From Osedax fenrisi (taxonomy: Eukaryota; Annelida; Polychaeta; Sabellida; Siboglinidae): a stretch of 64,000 bases of DNA. Both the position numbers and the translations under genes were made by a program. The notes under the pieces are model-generated. The model was not told the DNA's origin. It saw nothing but the letters and a program-made list of their open reading frames with translations, and ran no database searches. The stretch covers positions 3,087,066 to 3,151,065 of the forward strand of contig OZ025246.1 in NCBI GenBank assembly GCA_964019155.1, in the 5' to 3' direction. Position 1 is the first letter of the stretch, and the number at the start of each line of letters is the position of its first letter. Positions 10,226-21,840 of this stretch are shown in pieces.

Positions 10226-13200
10226 GTTAATATACAATATAATTAATACTTTTTTTATTGAATATTGATCTTCACTAAAAATTAGCTATATATTTTATAG
10301 AAAATATAAATGATCAAATACTTATATATCCTATAATAACCCTTATTCTGATCTGATAGTCTTCCTGAATTTAATGAAGAATTAAAACTGATTTTATCTT
10401 CATTAAATGAAGAAAAATATTATGTGGTATTTTCTACTAATCGGAAAAAAATTATTCACTTTATTATAGAAGATCTCCGAATGAGATATTCATTGTTAGT
10501 AATACATATTTATGTCATTTTATTAATATATAATTAGTTAATTATATGTTAATGGATCTATAAATTATAAAGTAGTTAATAATATATAAAATAGATAATT
10601 TTATATAAATATATAAATGTAATAGTAAATTATATTAAATATTAATAACAAATATATTATATTAAATAATATTTATTTTTGAATAGAGTTTTAAGTATTA
10701 CTGGAATTAATAGAATAATCTCGTCTTTATTAAATACATACCCTTATCTTGGCAGTAAAGTTAGTACATTTTAATAATATATTTAATTTAACCATCTGAT
10801 TATAATTTAACTATTAGTATATACTTTTATTTTACAATTCATAAAATTACCCAAGCGCTGTCGAGAATGAGAGCGATTGGATAATATATATAACATTTAA
10901 TATAAATAATAATAACCAATAAAATGACTTATTAAATGTAAATATAAATATAATATTTTATTTAATATTTAGGATTCATGGAAAAAATCATTTCTTCGAC
11001 GTATGAGTATTTCGAGAGGTGAAAATACAAATATTATACATGATGAACTAAAACTAAAATATGGTACACCTGGAATTGGCAGAAAAAGGAAAGTTACTGA
11101 GATCTTTAATATCAAAAGAAAGATTTACACAAAAAAAGTAAGTATATTTTTAATACATAAATAATAGTAAGTGTGTACTTGTCAACATTCATATTTATAA
11201 ACCATGGTTTCTTACTATTCATAGTCATATATGTATTAATTAGGTTATTAATATTACAATCTTATTTACATAATTTATTTATATTTTTAGTTTATTAAAT
11301 TATATATGATATGTTTTTTCATAAATATGAATCCACAATTTAACATATTTTGACACATAGTAAATAATTAAACTGATTTCATGTGTTTACTGTAATACTT
11401 ACAATGTATGGTATCTCAAAATGATATTAAATTCACTATAATTGATGTTATTAATATAAACTGTTATAAATAATAAAGAAGATTTTAAAGGTGTAAAATG
11501 CCTGTTGACTTTCTACCCTAACGCGTGTACATCATAATGTGTGTATGTTAATAACAATTATTTAAACGTGTAAAATATATGAGTTTATAAAGTGTAAAAT
11601 AATGTATTTGTATGGTGTAAAATTAAAATGTTACACTAGCGTATAATATAAATTATAAATCACACCTCTAAATGTTTTGTATAATTATTATATACAAATG
11701 TATTGTTCAACTAAATTATTATGCCAATATTATTAATTTTATAAATAAAATTATATTAGTTTATAACATGTTCTCTATTTCAAAATTGTTATTATATTAT
11801 AACAAATAACAATTAGTAATCAATTATTAATTATTATAAATATTAGATGGTGTAAAACTTATAATATTAAAAGGTATATATACCGATATGATTGTGAGGG
11901 GATCATCTTAAGTTATTAAGGACTTGGCACATCCTTACTGAAAGTTGGTAGCCTTATACTATTCATTCGCTGTGGTCGATTTATGAACTATGTGTTGTTT
12001 TTCCCTCTTTATTTGTACACATCTTGTTTTATTATTATTTTTATCTATTATAATTTTATTTTTATTTATATATAATATTTATTTATATTTTAACTATTTT
12101 AATATTAAAAATTTTACTTTATATTTATATTTTTTTTTTAATTTCAAATTTTATTTTATCTATTGTTAATTTTATTACAGTTTGTTTTTTTTCCATTCCT
12201 TTTACTGACAGGTAGATATCTCGATAAGTTCAGTGAACTTCTATATCTACCTGGGTTCACTCTCGTTTATTACGACGAACCAATCTGATTATTATTATTA
12301 TTATTATTATAATAATAGAAGGTGTAAAACATATTCATATTAGAAGATGTAAGACTTATAACAATAGAAGGTGTAAAACATATTATAATAGATATATCTT
12401 TAAGTAAATATATCTTAATACTTATAATTTTGTTTTAATATTCTATAATAAACATATATGCGCTTTTATAAATAAGCCAATAATATATCTTAATATTTAT
12501 AACATTATATATATATATATTACAGATAAAGAATATTAAAGAAGCTATTACAATTGAAAATGTAAACAAATATAAACTACAAATGGTAGCGGAAATGTTT
12601 AAAGTTAAAAGAAATTATGACATATTAAAGTTTGTATATTTATTTTATAATTATTTATTATTAATTAAGTGAAGTAATAAAATAAATTATTATTTTACAG
12701 TTATTTGATGGCAGAAACAGTAGATGACAGAGATAAGCTATTTAGTAATGACACTATTTCCATTCAAGAGATGATCAAGGAGTATCCGGCAATTTCACTA
12801 TGTGATATGGTTATTAATATATAATTTTAGTAGAATTGGTACTGTAGTACAGTATTATGCAAATAAGTATACTAATAATAAGATTGTACAGATTTATATT
12901 TATTTAATTTAAATATATAAATATAAAATATTATAACAATAAAATAATCTTAATAAAATGAATGATAAACTAAAAGTCACTTAAACTTAAAATAATCTAC
13001 TTATGTTTTTAACTTTTCTTAATAATTTATAAATACTTATTAACAATAAATTAATCTTAATAAAATGAATGATAAACTAAAAGTCACTTAAACTTAAAAG
13101 AGTCTACTTATGTTTTTAACTTTTCTTAATAATTTATAAATACTTATTTCATATATATCATCATTACAAATATTAGGTTTTACATTATTTTATTACATTT

Positions 13201-14074
13201 TTTACATTAATACAGATACTAAATGATGCACAGCTCAGATACGGCTTTATAGGAGAATATAATGAAGTGGACATTATTATTACCTATTTACCTAAATTAG
13301 TAAAATATGTTAAACCGTCGAACAATGAAAGTTTCAATAATTGTTATGAAAAATACAAATGGTGTATTGGGTCTGGCAATGAAAAAAAGAAAGGTGTGTA
13401 TTTGTATTTTATTATACATAATTGATATCCTATACATCATATACATATTATACATTATTGATATCCATACTAATTTTATATAACTAATATATACATTGAT
13501 TTAAATAACGCAAACTCAAAAATATGTATATTTTTTTCACATGTGATATTAGATTAATAATACAATTAATTTATAACATGGTAAATTAGTAATAGAATAT
13601 TGTATATATTAGCGCTAAATATGTTGCTTATCAAAGATATAACACACCCTATCTACACAATCTGATTAATACCTATATATATTATATAGATGCAGAAATT
13701 GAATTATGCATAATGGGGATATCGTTACTTTTGAAAGAAGATTCATCATATATACTTACTAATAAAGCTGTTAGTACTTTAAGTAATTTAAAACATTTAA
13801 TAAAAATTACATATTATTACAGGAAATATTAAAGCCATATCCAACTATTCTTGAAAATGAAGGAGATTACGAATTAAGAATAGATAATCTACTTATATGT
13901 AGAAATTCGTCATTTAAACGTGTATTTGTTTCGTGGTTTTATTCGTTTTATATATTCAATATTGTTTTTACTCCTCCTATTAATAAAACACTTATTTTCA
14001 TTTCCAATTATATATTTAAAATCAAGTGCAGTTCAGTACCACGATGTGTAATTGGATTATATAGGAAATTATAA
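9630..14074 (+). CDS. Multi-exon gene of SAMD3-like uncharacterised family (5' end missing)
   Basis: Exons inferred from splice sites and continuous phase: 9630-9731, 9874-9975 and 10118-10225 (repeated exon), then 10360-10494, 10687-10759, 10973-11137, 12526-12629, 12701-12809, 13216-13393, 13690-13769 and 13823-14074 with stop TAA. Every junction keeps the frame, about 365 residues after the repeated exon. An early segment LPEFNEELK is followed by a YPYLGSKDSWKKSF block and a basic GRKRK stretch. The C-terminus has PTILENEGDY and an aromatic FYSFYIFN block. This order recalls the animal SAMD3-like/uncharacterised family; molecular function is unknown and no SAM domain is visible. There is no 5' start exon in the window because the duplication breakpoint cuts the gene. 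A partial exon end lies at 9464-9487. A LINE tail sits in the 1.4 kb intron. Confidence 0.75.
12000..12312 (+). mobile_element. CR1-like LINE 3' end inserted in intron
   Basis: Ends in AATCTG and an ATT microsatellite (12284-12312), preceded by a stem-loop at 12209-12253: outer stem CAGGTAGATAT with ATATCTACCTG, inner AAGTTCA with TGAACTT, and the conserved CTCGAT bulge. This is the same architecture as at 240-286 with a changed but still paired outer stem. The 5' limit is uncertain; upstream is T-rich UTR-like sequence. It lies between exons 10973-11137 and 12526-12629 in the same orientation as the gene. Confidence 0.75.
12935..13148. repeat. Two-copy 107-base tandem repeat in intron
   Basis: Units beginning AACAATAAA at 12935 and 13042, nearly identical (three differences seen), within the intron between 12809 and 13216. 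No coding content. Confidence 0.9.
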
Positions 14075-14159
14075 TAATATATTTTTATTTTATTTTATTG
14101 TCATATTATTTTTATTTGTGTTTATTTTAATAAATTTTATATTTTATATCAAATATTTC

Positions 14160-14808
14160 TAGTATAAGTTCAAAACCCTTTAGTTAATATTCTATTAAAA
14201 CCCTTTAGTTAATAAAATTCAAATAACCTTTAGTTCAAATAAGTTCAAAACCCTTTAGTTAATATTCTATCGAAACCCTTTAGTTAATAAAATTCAAATA
14301 ACCTTTAGTTCAAATAAGTTCAAAACCCTTTAGTTAATATTCTATCGAAACCCTTTAGTTAATAAAATTCAAATAACCTTTAGTTCAAATAAGTTCAAAA
14401 CCCTTTAGTTAATATTTTATCAAAACCCTTTAGTTCAATTAAGTTCAAAACCCTTTAGTTCAAATAAGTTCAAAACCCTTTAGTTCAATTAAGTTCAAAA
14501 CCCTTTAGTTCAAATAAGTTCAAAACCCTTTAGTTAATATTTTATCAAAACCCTTTAGTTCAATTAAGTTCAAAACCCTTTAATTCAAATAAGTTCAAAA
14601 CCCTTTAGTTCAATTAAGTTCAAAACCCTTTAGTTCAAATAAGTTAAAAACCCTTTAGTTAATATTGTTCATACCCCTTTAGTTCTTTATGTAGCAAAAC
14701 CCTTCATGTTTCACTAAAGCTTTTACTAAAGGTTACTCAAACCCTTCACTCAGTGGACCACTAACTAAAGGTTTATTCAGCGAAAACTAAATGGTTATTT
14801 TTAACAGT
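14160..14808. repeat. AACCCTTTAGTT minisatellite, possibly inside a DNA element
   Basis: More than twenty copies of AACCCTTTAGTT, spaced by TCAATTAAGTTCAA, TCAAATAAGTTCAA or AATATTCTATC, with ~25-33 base periods and higher-order units of ~107 bases. The right flank holds inverted forms (ACTAAAGG) and ends TTTTTAACAGTG, whose reverse CACTGTTAAAAATAACC looks like a transposon terminus. It begins 90 bases after the stop codon of the SAMD3-like gene. Confidence 0.8.
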
Positions 14809-15780
14809 GTAGATATGCCTATAGGTTACACTAGAGGTGCCTATATGCTATACTAGAGGAGCCTATATACTTGTTATGGGAATTTTACAAAATTATGGGT
14901 TTATAAATCTGCCAGATATCCATTTTATGCCAGATAATGTTTCGGAACTGCAAGTATGATCACATAATTTAATGCGAAATAGTAAGCGTACCGAACTCCG
15001 TATAACTCTATTTATGCAATTTATTAAATATAGGAAATCTGTGATATAAAGAATTAAAGTACTCAATACGAGATAGGACTTGGATTCAATATGAGCTTAG
15101 AAATGTTATATGGTAAAACAATTCTAATAGTTGTTAAGTTGTGTAAATTGAAGGACGAAGATTGACATACACTTGAGATCTAATCGATAAAACATCTATA
15201 ACTTACTATCAAAAATAAAACCAAGAGAGTTACTTAGTATACTATATATAGTATACTATGTATACATTGTATAGTCAACATAAATAGTTTGTTAATTAAT
15301 TTACTTACTTTAGTTAATAGTTCAATTTAGTTTCGAAACGGTTTCGAAACATGTGTAATTTAATCGAAACTGAAACTGAAACCTAGATGTTTTCAACGAA
15401 ACTGAATCTGAAACCTAAATTCCATCACTAATACGTACCCTCATATATAAGTATGATCCCTAAATACTTATATGATCTTAATTATTTTATAAGTATTTAT
15501 AAATATATTGTATTTTAAATATATATTATATATTACATTGTTATATATAGGTTAAATAAATTGTTTTTAAAAAAAAACATTTTTTTAATATGTTAAATTT
15601 ATCAAAAAATATTCAATATTTTTTATTTATTTTAATTAATTTAGATTCAATAGATTTACTTAAATTTAATAAAATAATAAATAACTAAATAATTGGAAAT
15701 ATTTATAAATAAATATTTAATATATTTAATATATTTATATATTAATATTTAAAAACTTTTTGTATACATCTTTAAAAGTA
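14809..15780. other. AT-rich interval, no gene seen
   Basis: No ORF or known family recognised. Contains a perfect 24-base palindrome, TAGTATACTATA and its complement, at 15235-15258, and a GAAACTGAAACTGAAACC stretch near 15365. Confidence 0.5.
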
Positions 15781-15784
15781 TACA

Positions 15785-16094
15785 GTAATAGCCCTATAAT
15801 AGGAACATAACAGCATAATTAATAGCATCAAATATTTACATTGTGCTATTATGCTGTTATTATGTTGCCATTAAATGTCTATTATGCTGCTATTAATTTG
15901 TCATGCTATTATGATGCTGTTATGTTGCTATTTAAAGTATATAATTCTATTATTATGCTTCTATTAATTTTAAAAGTATAGTATGCTGCTATTATGTTGA
16001 TATTATTAAAATAGCTGCATAATAGAACAATGTAAACATTTGAGGCTATTAAATATTATGTTATGATGTTATTATGAGGCTATTGCTATTTTCT

Positions 16095-16104
<10 letters not shown>
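15785..16104. mobile_element. MITE with internal AACATAATAGC repeats
   Basis: Left end ACAGTAATAGCC; right end is the complement of CCAGAAAATAGCAATAGCC. The interior is built from alternating AACATAATAGCAGCATAATAG motifs in both directions, with AATGTAAACA near each side. The same family, shorter, is at 46508-46677, where the ends are a clearer inverted repeat. Confidence 0.6.
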
Positions 16105-16150
<46 letters not shown>

Positions 16151-16154
16151 TATG

Positions 16155-16760
16155 TATACAATTTGACAATCCGTATTGAACAATCTAAATTAAATCCGTA
16201 TCACTTAATCTGGATTGAATACATATAGGACAATCCAAATTAAATCCTGATTACATAATCCGAATTGAATCCGTATTGAAAAATTCAAATTCAATCCGGA
16301 TTGCATAATCCGGATTTAATCCGTATTGAACAATCCAAATTAAATCCGTATCACTTAATCCGTATTGAACAATCCAAATTTAATCCGTATCACTTAATCC
16401 GGATAGAATCAATATTGAATTTGAATCAAAATGCAAGGTTTAATCCGACATTTTATTCGAATCCAATCTGGATCTAATCCGTATCTAATAATTATTAAAC
16501 AAATTTGAGATTATATAATCTCAAATATAATATATATTCGTATATTTAATATATTAAATATATAATATTCTTCATTTATAAAACAGCAAACTTTGTATAT
16601 TGTAAACATAATTAATTTTTATATAAAATTATATTTTTGGATCCTATGATTCAAATTTAATCCGGATTAAATCAGGATCCGGATACATTTATCTTGATCC
16701 GAAATTAATCCAGATTCAATCCGGATCTAATACAGATTGAAAAAGTATGTGTTTCCTGGG
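16155..16760. repeat. AATCCGTATTGAA-type degenerate minisatellite
   Basis: Degenerate tandem of ~26-50 bases built from AATCCGTATTGAACAATCC and AATCCGGATT motifs, interrupted at about 16480-16640 by AT-rich sequence and resuming to 16745. Confidence 0.75.
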
Positions 16761-16852
16761 TATTAATTAAAGCATAATTAGATAATTGGAAATTATCTGA
16801 TAGTACATTGGAATAGTAAAACAATAATGAATATTGTTGAATTTAATTCACA

Positions 16853-16960
16853 CAGGGTCGGCAAAAACCCCAAAAATCTAAGAAATATATAAGGGGTTTT
16901 TGAGTTATTGGGTTTTTGGTGGGTTTTTAGGTGTTTCTAGGGTGTTGGGTGTTTTTCTTT
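16853..16960 (+). repeat. GGGTTTTT-rich tract
   Basis: A run of GGGTTTTT/GGGTGTTT motifs with a partner inverted tract (AAAAACCCC) at its left. Similar in composition to the minus strand at 1422-1453. It may form G4 or a hairpin. No coding content. Confidence 0.55.
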
Positions 16961-17246
16961 ATCTTAAATTTAAAAATAAAAAAATCAAGGAAAAATATTT
17001 AAAAAAAATATATATATTATATAAATTAAATAATATAATAGTGTTTTAATATATATTAATATAATACTATAAAGGTTAATGACATTTTAAATTGTAAAAT
17101 GTCAAGTATTATAATAAATGATTTATATTATAAATAAATATAAATAATTAATATATATTTGAAATATAATTATATTTATACACTTAATAATAATATTTAT
17201 TTATTAAATCACATATAATAATAGTAGATATAAATAGACTCCTCAG

Positions 17247-17283
<37 letters not shown>

Positions 17284-17469
17284 CTAAATATATATATATT
17301 GATTAATTGATTGAATATATAGAATACAAATAATATATTAGGTAAAACAATAAATACTATTAATATTATTAAATAAAATAGAATAAACCGTATGTAAATT
17401 AATAAATAATGACAAACAATATTAGTATTACAGGTTGCCACCTGATATAAATTGTTGTATATCTTTCAT

Positions 17470-18015
17470 TTATGTTTTATGCTATTGTATGGATCTAATA
17501 TAGGGTGGGAGTGAATTCCATAGTTTTGGACAAATATAACTCAGTGCCCGAGTATTCATTATTGATGGATGGAGAATTGGGGTAGATAGAAAATTGGATT
17601 CATAGTTTCTAAGAGATGGAAGGGAAGATCTTTGTACTAGAGAAGCAGACATATAGGAGGGGCAATTCGAAGAGCTCTTAAGAGCTCTGTATATTGAGTA
17701 TATTGAGGAATGAACAATAGATAGTATACGATAATCAGATCATTTGTTAAATGGGAACCATGGAGGTAAGTGTTGGTATGAGTAAGTATATACTGTATAT
17801 CCTATATAGGTATGGTCTCGAATACGTAGGTTATATTTTGTACGGATTGATGAATGAATAACTCGATTTTGGGAGGAGAGAGTATAATGGAAGATTGATA
17901 AGGATCGAGGAACAGTAATCTATACATGAGAGAACAAGGGAATTAACTAGAGTTTTAGTAAGAGATACAGTAATTTTTTATCGTATTTTTCTAATTCTAA
18001 ATAGATGATGATTTG
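17470..18015 (-). pseudogene. L2-like LINE reverse transcriptase C-terminal fragment
   Basis: Minus-strand frames, with shifts, spell HHLFRIRKIR, then TKTLVNSLVLSCIDYC, then the tail RALSYICPKLWNSLP and a stop. This order (RxIRK, LV.SR.DYCN, LWNSLP..IR) is characteristic of the thumb and tail of L2/CR1-type RT. The fragment is the 3' end only and carries stops. It probably belongs to the same broad family as the LINE at 4370-6350, which lacks this portion. Confidence 0.8.
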
Positions 18016-18059
18016 CAGATTTAGTGATGGCAATAATATGAGGAATTAAGGAGTAGAAT

Positions 18060-18096
18060 CAAAAAGTATATATATATATATATATATGTATATCAT
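18060..18096. repeat. TA microsatellite cluster of the 18-19 kb region
   Basis: TA tract; others nearby at 18770-18810 and 19060-19140. The interval 18400-19150 is otherwise AT-rich. A possible tiny exon (ATG at 18679, donor GTAAGA at 18705) runs into a stop in the next splice candidate, so I do not call a gene. Confidence 0.6.
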
Positions 18097-18157
18097 TATT
18101 AACTTACTTATAAATTAATTAAAATGTGACAATTAAATAATAATAATTAATTATATA

Positions 18158-18390
18158 GGGGACGTGAGGGGGTTTTGGGCGATACAATTTAGCCCTCGCC
18201 AAAGTAGTCAGTACTCCGTGAATATTAAATATTAGTATTTAAATTTTAGATTACGTATTAAAAAGATGTTAATATACTAGATAGCTATCTCGGATATGTA
18301 TTTCATTATATAAAATTTATGTATTATCAATTCTAATAATACTAGTAAATATCAGTAAAATATGGTACGTGAGGGGGTTTTGGGCGATAG
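18158..18390. repeat. Paired ACGTGAGGGGGTTTTGGGCGAT motif
   Basis: A 21-22 base GC-rich motif starts at 18162 and again near 18366 in direct orientation, 204 bases apart. It is related in reverse complement to 981-999 and ~1357-1382. It is probably the conserved end of a mobile element, but no TIR or target duplication could be fixed. Confidence 0.45.
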
Positions 18391-18767
18391 TTCCGAATGT
18401 GTTAATAGGTGTCGCCCTATGTACTCAAACATTAAATTTGTCATTAAAATAAACTTTTTCGTATATTCGTCATAATTCGATGACAAATATACAACACACG
18501 CAATATATAAACTATTATAATGATTTTATATTACTTTATATTACTTTGTATTACGTTTTTGATATAGTTACGCGTGTACATATATGTTTACCAATCATAT
18601 AAATTACGAAATATAATACATTAAATAAAGAATATTATGACTTGTATTTATGACAGAGCTTTAGGAAGATATATAAATGAATACATCAGAAAGCAATAAC
18701 TCGGGTAAGAAATTAAATATATACATTTTTATATATTATATATCATATATGCTATAATTTGTATGTA

Positions 18768-18817
<50 letters not shown>

Positions 18818-19094
18818 ATCTTATTAATATGAAAGTTATATAGCATTATGACATTAGTAGCAATTTATATTTATATGTAAGTATATTGAATATACATATC
18901 ATATAACTATTACATATATTATTATCAAAGTTATCATATTTAGGCAATGGCAGCGTATAAGCTATTATAATTATAGAAGCAATGTTGCTTATCGAGAAAA
19001 TTACACCTTTATTAACATGATAAGTATCATTATAGATAATAGTAAGAAATAAATAATAATTGTATATATATATATATAATGTTATATTATATAT

Positions 19095-19143
<49 letters not shown>

Positions 19144-19156
19144 TATATATTAATAG

Positions 19157-19279
19157 TATACTATTATGACTTACTGGTTACATATATAATATAAAAAAAA
19201 TTAAAATATATAATAAATATTTTATTATATATTTTATTTTTTTATATTATATATGTAACCAGTAAGTCATAATAGTATA
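19157..19279. mobile_element. 123-base near-perfect inverted repeat (fold-back MITE-like)
   Basis: Arms of about 60 bases begin TATACTATTATGACTTACTG and pair with the end of the element almost without mismatch, leaving a minimal loop near 19220. TA at both outer edges would fit a Tc1/mariner-type target. Could be a tiny MITE or a hairpin RNA source. Confidence 0.7.
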
Positions 19280-19289
19280 ACATTATTAT

Positions 19290-19830
19290 TTAATATGATA
19301 ATGATAATCATGTAACTACATATAATAACATAAATACATTATAAAATTATAATTAAAATCTAAGAAATACATCAAGCATTATAATAACATAAACTAAAAT
19401 ATAATATAGAGGAAATAAATAGGAGATAGCCAACATTTAAAACTAAAAGAAACAAGAGAACAAAATAAATAAATATATTCAATACAATGTAAGGTTAACA
19501 ATTTCGAATGTACATATATACAAATATACACACTCGCACACACATATATACATATTCATATACACAGAACACATCTACATATAACTATATACACATACAT
19601 ACATACATACACATATATACATATGCCTATATTTAAATTAATTTTATAATTTAAATTTTCCTGAAGTAATTAAAAATAAAATAAAAGCTAACAAAATCAT
19701 AAAATTATATATAATAATTTTTATAAAGTCAGTTTTTTAGAGTGTCATAATTGAATATAGTCAGTATTTTTTATAATGTCAAATAAATATAATAAAAATG
19801 TATATAAAAAATATTTTCCAAAGTCAAATA
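19290..19830. other. AT-rich interval, no gene seen
   Basis: Low-complexity sequence with CA/TA-rich stretches (19500-19625, ACACATACATACATAC). No coding or structural feature recognised. Confidence 0.5.
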
Positions 19831-19836
19831 GACTAA

Positions 19837-20764
19837 AGTGGTGAACACACCGGACTTATGTCGACATATATGTCGACATTTTTGCCGGAATAAGTCATAT
19901 ATACCGACAAATTGGTGTGAACTGCATATATTATGTCGACACAAATGCCTGCATAATAAATAGAATTATTCCTAATTTTTCTGATTTATGTCGGCAAAAA
20001 GGTGTGTCCTATGTGTCAATCACAGAGGAGCTTAATATAATATAATAATAAATTAACCTATATAACTGTATATATCTATATAAAATTATATGTTAAATAT
20101 AATAATATCATATATAATATATATATACTATATTATATATTAAATTATATTAAATATATGTACTTATAATATATAATATAGGCTATATTATATATTAAAT
20201 ATGATAAACTTTAAATTATAATAAATGTATTAATACATTGAAGGTGTGTCCTACACGGCTATATGTGTCAATCACAGATGAATATAATAAAAAATATATT
20301 AAAAATTATTTTGAAAATTAATATGTCTAAAGAAGAAGTAAACATAAAATGCGTGAGAGAAATTAAGAATAGATCGGTTATCTGGGATGCGTATAGTATA
20401 GATAACAAAAAACACCCTCTCTACGTAACGTAGTACGTTTTTGTTGTAATAACTTTTTTAATAATAAATACTTTAATATTTTCATTGTTTTCTCTGTTTA
20501 GTTATGTATATAAATAAATTAATACTACGTTCTAATACTACGTTCTACTGCCAAATAGGATAACGATAACTATAACAATCTACTACGCTGTAAGTTTTTA
20601 AGTTGTTTATAATACAATCTATTAATACATTGATTGACACATATTAGACGCACCCATATGTGTCAATCACAGAGGATTTATTATATTCTCTATTTTTTAA
20701 ACTGTAGATATTTCGACATAATATGGCGGTATATTTTGCCGGCATTTTTGGTGTGATCACCACT
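19837..20764 (+). mobile_element. PIF/Harbinger-like non-autonomous transposon
   Basis: Bounded by inverted repeats AGTGGTGAACACACC and AGTGGTGATCACACC (complement of the right end), and flanked by a 3-base direct repeat TAA at 19834-19836 and 20765-20767, the target size of PIF/Harbinger elements. Subterminal motifs TTTTGCCGG and CGACATA occur at both ends. Internally, the phrase TATGTGTCAATCACAG occurs three times (near 20010, 20262, 20665). It carries a MADF-like ORF remnant at 20323-20433, which agrees with the class. Confidence 0.8.
20323..20433 (+). pseudogene. Truncated MADF-domain ORF of Harbinger element
   Basis: ATG at 20323 opens 36 codons: MSKEEVN, then CVREIKNRSVIWDAYS, then a stop after HPLYVT. 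The pattern (hydrophobic-x-x-Val-x-x-x-x-x-Leu/Val-x-Trp-Asp) is the first helix of MADF domains, the DNA-binding partner protein encoded next to the transposase in many PIF/Harbinger elements. The remaining helices and the transposase are missing, so it is a remnant. It lies inside the TIR-bounded element 19837-20764, which independently predicts such a gene. Confidence 0.6.
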
Positions 20765-20767
20765 TAA

Positions 20768-21747
20768 GTATTATAATATAATAATACTATTATATATACT
20801 TATTTTAAGATTTTTACAAAATAATGATAAGGAATAGGAATTTCTTATATCTATACTTAAATCATTCCAAAGTCTTGGTCCGACTGTAAGTAATTACTTA
20901 AGGTATTATTCATATAATTATATTTAAAATAAGGTTGAATAACATTACAGTAACTCCTGTTATTGAATATTTTGTAGACTTCAATTTAAAATGATTTAAA
21001 ATAATAGGATGGTACAATTTATAGAATATTTTATACATGTAAATGCAAGTCTTGTACTTACAAATATCATAAAGATAATGTTATAGTTTCCTCTATTTTC
21101 CCTTAAATAGAGAAACAAAATAATTTGGTTTATTAAAAATTATGTTTAAAATCAATTTTTGAATTAAATAAATGAAATTTAAGTTTGATACATACGATGA
21201 CCCCATATTTCTATACAGTAAATTAAATGTGTATAAAATAAAGAATAGTATAGTATAGTTTGATCATGGTAGATGTATTTACAAAGTATGAAACATTTTT
21301 TATAATCCATACAATTTTCAATAATATATTTTAATATAACCTAAATAAATTTCTAATTTAAACAAGTATCCATATTTATTCCAAGAAATTATGTAGAAGT
21401 TAGCTGAGATAAAAGTGTATAATCTATACATATATTAAATATTATCATTACATATATAAAATTCGTTTTATCCCTATTTATGGATAATTTATTAAGTTTA
21501 TATAATGGTAATATAATGGTAATATAATGCTAATCTATGGTATATAGTATATACTATATACCATAGAAAAAGTTCATCACATGCTAATTATAATTTATAA
21601 TTATTAGATTATTTATATTTAATAATTATATTAGTATCATCAGCAAATAATATGTATTTATTTTTTGGAGAACATAATATCATATAATTAATAAATATAG
21701 AAAAAAGTAATTGTCCAAGAATAGAATATTGGGGTACACCATAAAAA

Positions 21748-21783
<36 letters not shown>

Positions 21784-21840
21784 AATACAAATAGTATTCT
21801 ATGATAATATTTTGTGCATATTTATATAATAATAATAATT
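20768..21840. other. AT-rich interval with a perfect 32-base palindrome
   Basis: Low-complexity sequence without a recognised gene. Contains the palindrome 21535-21566 (listed separately) and TA tract 21754-21780. Confidence 0.5.
21535..21566. repeat. Perfect 32-base palindrome
   Basis: CTATGGTATATAGTAT followed directly by its reverse complement, no loop. It would form a cruciform. Confidence 0.9.

Noticed and set aside
18679..18960. Two-exon microgene starting MNTSESNNS
   Set aside because: The second exon stops after five codons; splice signals this short arise by chance in AT DNA.
20323..20433. Independent small gene
   Set aside because: It lies wholly inside a TIR-bounded Harbinger element and matches the protein class such elements encode.
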